The position numbers and the translations under genes were made by a program. DNA of 22,384 nucleotides from Cerioporus squamosus. Lineage: Eukaryota > Basidiomycota > Agaricomycetes > Polyporales > Polyporaceae. This document shows positions 18,583 through 22,384 of the stretch, in pieces (position 1 is the first letter of the stretch; every line of letters starts with the position of its first letter). The stretch is taken from the NCBI GenBank assembly GCA_022592435.1, contig JABYQS010000444.1, forward strand, positions 1-22,384, given 5' to 3'. Under the pieces are notes generated by a model that worked only from the letters and a program-made list of their open reading frames with translations, was not told where the DNA came from and did not search any database.

Positions 18583-21500
18583 CTACGCCTCTTCCGGCCT
18601 CGCGATGACTACTTCCTTACACGCTGCCAGTGCCCTTTTCCACAGCGCGCTGGTTGCCTCCAGGGTCCGCCTGTCTCCGATGACAATGAGGCCTAGCTTC
18701 GGTCGCGTCCAAGCGACGTTGAGCCTCCGTTCGTCCTCGACGAAGCCGATGTCGCCCTCCACATTGCATCGGACAGTGGAGAATACGACAATGTCGCCCT
18801 CGCGCCCTTGAAAGCCGTCAATCGTACTGACCACTACGTCCATCGACCCCGGGATAGTCTGCTTCAGCAGCTGGACCTGCCGAGAGTACGGCGTGAGCAC
18901 AGCAATTGAGGCGGAGCGCAGGCGCGTCTGGTGCTCCTCGCTGGCCTCTGAGGGTCTCCGAAGGAGGGAAACGATGTATTTGACGAGGGCGACCTGGCCG
19001 GCGTTGCTCTTGGAGGAACGGCCGTAATCCTCTTCGGACGTGCAGGGGACGAAGACCACGGGAGAAATGCGACCATTTGAGTCCTTCGGCCAGGGGAACG
19101 ACGAGATACCGAGGGTGGTTGCGATTTCGTCATCGCGCGGTGTTCCAGTCTGTAGTCGCCCTTCGTAGAACTCTTCGGATGGGAACCGTGCAACGTCCTC
19201 CGAGAAGCGATATTGTACCTATACGCGGCGGTGTTAATCACAAGGCGTTATGGTGAAGATACGTCAGGACCACACCTCAAGCATACTGCGCGCGAGGTCG
19301 GGATAGTCTCTTCCTCGCCAAAGCCTCTCGAACAGAGACTTATCGAACTCGAGTACCTTTCCCATTGGCTTGACGGTCGGGCGCAACTGAACACTAGAAC
19401 AGGAGAGTTGAGTTGAACTCCTGAGTGCAAATGTAGGGAACAGCGAGAACTAACTGGTCCCCGACCAACACCGCGCGCTCGCAGCCTTTGACGAGAGGTA
19501 TCAAAGCGCAAGGTTCCGTGATCTGCGACGCCTCGTCAATGAGCACGATGTCGAAATCCACGTTGCGAAGCACGCCAGTCCAGCGCCGGAGCACGTCGTG
19601 AAGACCATGCGAGCCTCCTTGACCCTCTTGACGGCTTTCTGGACAAGTCTCGGGTTGTCCGTCACGCTGCCGCCAAGGCGCGAGTCGACGGTGAATCTCT
19701 GGAGCGCTTTGTTAACCTTCGAGCTCTCGGTTGCTGCCCGAATGATCTTGTCCTCGTCGAGCAAGTTATGGCTGTTGTTGTAAGCCACAAATCGCTCCAG
19801 CACGTTGTCGACAGCTGGCAGAGTGGTGTAGGTGAGACTCGAGATCAGGAAGCAATTCTGACGATCAGATTGCCCACCGTTATGAGTAGAAGCCGTCATG
19901 AGGATCTTCCCCTCTGGAAAGCGGCGCAAATACTGCACAAGTATCTGCACGACGACGGTCGTCTTTCCGGTTCCTGCGAAGGCATCAGCGTGTGCACTGT
20001 ATTCACTGAAACATTCACGATCTTGCTGACCAGGCGGACCCCAGATGAGAGACATGGGATTGCGAACGGCCGTGCGCACAGCCTGCTGCTGGCTGTAGTT
20101 CAGCGAAGCGTCGATGTCATTGGACGTGGCGGTGGCATCCTCCTCCTGTCCAATGACGTGTTCTTCAATATCCGTGGCAGGATCAAGGCCGACAATGACA
20201 TGGTGGAGTCGACAGCAGTCGTAACCCTTCAGCGCGAGCTTCTGCACCGCAGCGAGCATGGCAGCAGAGGTGGCGATTCCACCTGCATCGAAGATGCTCC
20301 AGTCTACCTCTTGCCATTCGGGAGGGAGAGGCTGCTTGACGTCCAGGTAGAGCTCTCCGCGCCCCGCTCTGGTCACGGTAGCATCCACAACGGGGCGAGG
20401 AAGTGTTGAGTTGGGCGCAACAGACGCCACCTGAAGCCTGACATGGTTGTGGATGCGGATAGGCTTGGGAAGGTCTACGCGCGTGTGCGCGACGACTGCG
20501 ATCCCGACACCCTGCAAACCATCGTCAAGCACCGCGCCGCCTTCCTCCTCACTGGACCGGGGTTGAGGGGGAACCAACTTCGCTCTGGCAGGCCGTGTAG
20601 ATTGCTTCCTCGGCTTTCCGTAGTCGTCGCATGGGCATGTGTCCGCGGCTTCTTCAACCCTATCGAACACCACTCCGAGAGCATGCTTGTGGGCGAACTC
20701 GAGTACTCGACCAGACGCTCGAGAGCCATTGCGAGACTCGTGTAGTACAAGGAGGATCTCCTGGACGAGCTTGAAGGAGCGAACGCATATAGCGGCTGAC
20801 CAGAGGAGGTCCAGGTAAGTAGCCAAGTCCAGAGACTCGATAGCGGGGAGGAGTCGCTCCAACGCGGCCAACGCGGCGATGCCCATCTCGTTCGCCGAGC
20901 GCAGGATATTCCGGATGATGGAGGGAGAACAAGAAGCCATATCTTCCGGCAATTCTGCTGGCCCTTCGGGAATGTACTTCTTCAATATGCAGTATACGAG
21001 AGACGGATATGCGTCCATGCAGTGACGGATGTCTTCCAGGACAAGTTCTTCTCGGCCAAGAAGAATGTCGAAGATCGCGAAGACGTGGGTTTCAACGCGA
21101 TGTTGTACTGCGATGCCGAAGCAATGGAGGAGCTGGGAGTCGTCGAGGCGGGAGAGCATCTGTCGGGCTACGTCGACAGAAGTGACTGAGTCAAAGATGA
21201 TGCTGCCGGTGTTGTCGCCACCCCAATCATATGTAGCGATGGAGTGGTATGCGAATGTCTGCTTGGTGTAGTCAAAGCGCTTCATTGTCTCTTCAGTTTG
21301 TATGCTACATGTATATATGAGGATCGAGTCGGTTAGGGGCGCTATTTGCTAAGGGACTCACTGTTCAAATCGAAGATCAAAGGCTTGATGAGCAATCCTA
21401 TCCCGACATGACACGACGTGTATCTCAAGGGTGACGACGGGCGAGCGGTGAACTCGACCACATTGCTGATGCCGTCAGCACCACTCTTCACCTGTAAGCT

Positions 21501-22384
21501 GAATAAAACAGACCTTTTGCACCCGCTGCGATATCTTGTTTAGAGCGATGCTGGTAACGAGATCAGCGCCAGAAGCTGCCGGAGGGCGAGTCATGAAGAT
21601 GAAGCTGTTCGCTCTCTGCTTATCAAAAAGCTGCAGTACGTTGTCGCCGCAAATAGAGACGATATCCTCGCGTCCCTTGCCAGTATGTTGACATGAGGCT
21701 GGACGCCTTCGCATGAAAGAGCACACGACCCCGTTTTGGTCAACTTCGGCCTGTTAGCGTAGTGAACCTCAACGAATTGTGTGCAGATGCAGCAGACATA
21801 CATCGCTGTCCCAGGCAACGGGTCCTCGCAGGAACACGCCGACCGAAAAGCGATCGTCGGTCTATGACCGCCAGTTGTCAACGAGTTCGAGTAGGCGGCA
21901 CAAACACCTTGTTACTCACTTTGACGATGAGTAGTCGTCGCTCGAAGTTCTCAGCGGCTTCTCGCATGTATTCGAAGAATGCCGCCCGACCTTGCTGCGA
22001 GGAACTGTACAGCTTCTGCAGGCGCAGTGGTCCGCCAAGTTTCCGATCCTCAAGGTCGCGCGGTTGCAGAATTTCCGAGCGCATGAGGCTAGAGCGCACG
22101 ACGATGATAAATCATACAACGAAGAGCGGTCACGACGACAATGCGTACCTGTTCCAGACGTATGGGTCTTTCTGCGGGGTCAGCCCTAGGGGAAGCTGAA
22201 GGCATGCTTCTCTGCCGTAGAGAAGGCGCTGAAGTCGACGTGACCGAGGTGCTTACGGATGTCCAGCTGATGCTTCTGAGCGAGTCGCACGGCCATCATG
22301 GCAAGTTCGTATTCCGTGACTGCCAGCTTGTCGGAGGTCAGCAGACCGACCAACAGCTCTTCCGAGTCTACTTCATCGGTGTTT
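18583..22384 (-). CDS. UPF1-like SF1 helicase, 5' end beyond window, two apparent frameshifts
   Basis: Exons in transcription order: >22384-22149, 22088-21920, 21861-21802, 21750-21514, 21465-21362, 21304-20031, 19973-19878, 19814-19455, 19393-19276, 19218-18583. The C-terminal half has the SF1B helicase motifs: Walker A GPPGTGKT (codon for the second G split by intron 19974-20030), THNAVDNVLERF, DEAS (motif II), GDHVQLRP (III), VQYRF (IV region), STIDGFQGREGDIVVFS (V) and RRLNVAWTRPK (VI). It should unwind RNA or DNA with ATP. The N-terminal half (RRLLIVKTDDRFSVGVFLRG, TLEIHVVSCRDRIAHQAFDL, then helical repeats) has no domain I can name. Two places lose one base in a G or C run: 22189-22192 and 19575-19576, each inside sequence that otherwise reads on perfectly. 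They may be sequence errors or real lesions. Relation to UPF1, SMUBP2 or SDE3-type silencing helicases cannot be settled by eye. Confidence 0.85.

Noticed and set aside
22213..22257. Possible intron GTAAGC...GCAG in the helicase 5' region
   Set aside because: It is 45 nt, so removing it does not repair the frameshift, and it would delete residues that look like conserved protein (KHLGHVDFSAF).

Overview
The window reads as nuclear DNA of a basidiomycete fungus, most likely an Agaricomycete. Genes are cut by many short introns (about 44-90 nt, GT...AG, often with a CTGAC/CTAAC-like branch site). It also holds a KDZ transposase with a CxC2-type cysteine cluster, a stand-alone RNase H gene of retroelement origin, an F-box gene and a UPF1-like helicase. 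The GC content is moderately high. No tRNA, rRNA, CRISPR array or bacterial-type operon was seen. Most single open frames are only exon pieces or antisense shadows, so the gene models here were made by following reading frame across introns by eye.

Layout. (1) 1-1784, minus strand: the 5' part of a large protein of unknown function, open to the window edge. (2) 1785-3096: gap with two small tandem repeats. (3) 3097-7072, plus strand: a KDZ-family DNA transposase in about 12 exons, complete except for one in-frame TGA. (4) 7073-9609: non-coding, transposon-rich stretch. It contains a 594-bp hAT-type MITE with 8-bp target duplications (8658-9251), a 63-bp quasi-palindrome (9291-9353) and a TA-flanked MITE with 22-bp inverted ends (9362-9609). 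(5) 9602-11221, minus strand: RNase H protein with all four catalytic residues; its stop codon lies inside the terminal repeat of the second MITE. (6) 11222-14804: 3.6 kb without a gene I can support. (7) 14805-16471, plus strand: F-box protein with one in-frame TAG. (8) 17173-18497, plus strand: flavin reductase-like protein in seven exons, two of them only 7 and 13 nt. (9) 18583-22384, minus strand: SF1 UPF1-like helicase, convergent with (8), running off the window and carrying two apparent single-base deletions.

The left 11 kb is thus a transposon-dominated segment (KDZ, two MITEs, retroelement-derived RNase H and a probably multicopy unknown gene). The right 6 kb is closer to ordinary fungal gene space. 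The genes do not form an evident pathway. I did not find a convincing new multi-gene system. The strongest observations are the MITE that ends the RNase H reading frame, the clean hAT MITE, the near-complete KDZ copy, and the micro-exons of the flavin reductase gene.
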